Program-made: the position numbers and the translations under genes | Assembly: GCA_963805295.1 (NCBI GenBank) | Contig: CAWDTW010000058.1 | Location: 62,001-126,000, forward strand | DNA length: 64,000 nucleotides | Direction: 5' to 3' | DNA from: Roseiarcus sp963805295 | GTDB taxonomy: Bacteria > Pseudomonadota > Alphaproteobacteria > Rhizobiales > Beijerinckiaceae | Shown: in pieces, positions 63,897-64,000 of the stretch | How positions within the stretch are numbered: position 1 is the first letter of the stretch | Layout of the letters: every line of letters begins with the position of its first letter | Notes under the pieces: model-generated | Told to the model about the DNA's origin: nothing | What the model saw: the letters and a program-made list of their open reading frames with translations, nothing else | Database searches by the model: none

Positions 63897-64000
63897 GGAC
63901 ATCACGCAAAATAACCGCTACGGTTCCGCTGGCTGTGCCGAGGTAGGGAGTCGCGGCCTGATGGTGTAGTTCCATTCAGGATGGAACGGATCACCGGTGA
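63897..64000 (-). mobile_element. Left edge of a second ISAzo13-type element (runs off the window)
   Basis: From 63897 the sequence GGACATCACGCAAAATA resembles the terminal repeat of the zwf-inserted element (GGCGATGCCCAAAAA), and a transposase C-terminus follows in reverse. The boundary rests on this similarity alone; the other end is outside the window. Confidence 0.65.
63918..64000 (-). CDS. ISAzo13-family transposase, C-terminal end (partial)
   Basis: The minus strand reads TGDPFHPEWNYTIRPRLPTS and stops at 63918. This matches the end of the transposase at 7363-8583 (TRDSFHPEWNYSISPRF). The sequence is clearly not identical, so it is a different member of the family. Confidence 0.85.
   Translation of the reverse strand, partial: TGDPFHPEWNYTIRPRLPTSAQPAEP

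Noticed and set aside
1..64000. tRNA, rRNA or riboswitch genes
   Set aside because: I looked in the intergenic gaps and saw no cloverleaf with conserved tRNA loops or known riboswitch cores, but this was by eye only.

Overview
The window looks like a chromosomal stretch of a GC-rich alphaproteobacterium, most likely Hyphomicrobiales (Rhizobiales) and perhaps close to Beijerinckiaceae/Methylocystaceae. Reasons are the gene content (Rieske protein of the bc1 type, PtsP with GAF domain, DUF1007-NicO pair, MazE-like antitoxin, extensin-like peptidase), a perfect CtrA-type box, and a GANTC signature expected where CcrM methylates DNA. This is inference from remembered family resemblance; no search was run.

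Layout. 1-650 holds the start of a secreted beta-propeller protein. 0.8-6.0 kb carries polA, zapE, a fatty-acid desaturase remnant and an acetyltransferase. 6.1-8.9 kb is zwf split by an ISAzo13-type element. 9.0-13.2 kb has an antitoxin with a beheaded toxin, prmA, uvrC and a secreted Gly/Tyr-rich protein. 13.5-15.2 kb has a lipoprotein behind a CtrA box, then prs. 15.4-22.8 kb is a nucleoside uptake and salvage operon: BMP-type binding protein, ATPase, two permeases, cdd, purine nucleoside phosphorylase and deoA, ending in a truncated hydroxyacid dehydrogenase and a convergent padR. 24.5-27.9 kb is the dTDP-L-rhamnose operon rfbCDBA, followed by a LOG protein and a protease-like protein with no catalytic triad.

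30.4-43.3 kb is the disturbed part: hydroxypyruvate isomerase split by a short repeat and an IS110 element, rsmB, a decayed stretch with 21-bp repeats and gene fragments, cytochrome P460, isoquinoline 1-oxidoreductase genes iorA/iorB (iorB split by a second copy of the same IS110 element), OsmC, a cupin and an alpha/beta hydrolase with an internal stop. 43.7-50.6 kb is ffh, rpsP, rimM, an orphan petA, trmD, a 3-hydroxyacyl-CoA dehydrogenase and etfAB. 50.9-56.0 kb is a peptide-type ABC transporter. 56.2-63.9 kb is ptsP, prfA, nadD, a TPR lipoprotein, an extensin-like peptidase, DUF1007 and a NicO nickel/cobalt exporter. The window ends inside another ISAzo13-type transposase.

The main cross-cutting observation is that ten otherwise ordinary genes carry single-base indels, and nine of these lie in or beside a GANTC pentamer. 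The few differences between the two IS110 copies also fall on GANTC. The simplest reading is systematic base-calling error at methylated GANTC sites, so most of these frameshifts should not be read as real pseudogenes. By contrast, the three IS insertions (in zwf, hyi and iorB) and the truncated mazF, ghrA, desaturase and epoxide hydrolase look like genuine gene loss.
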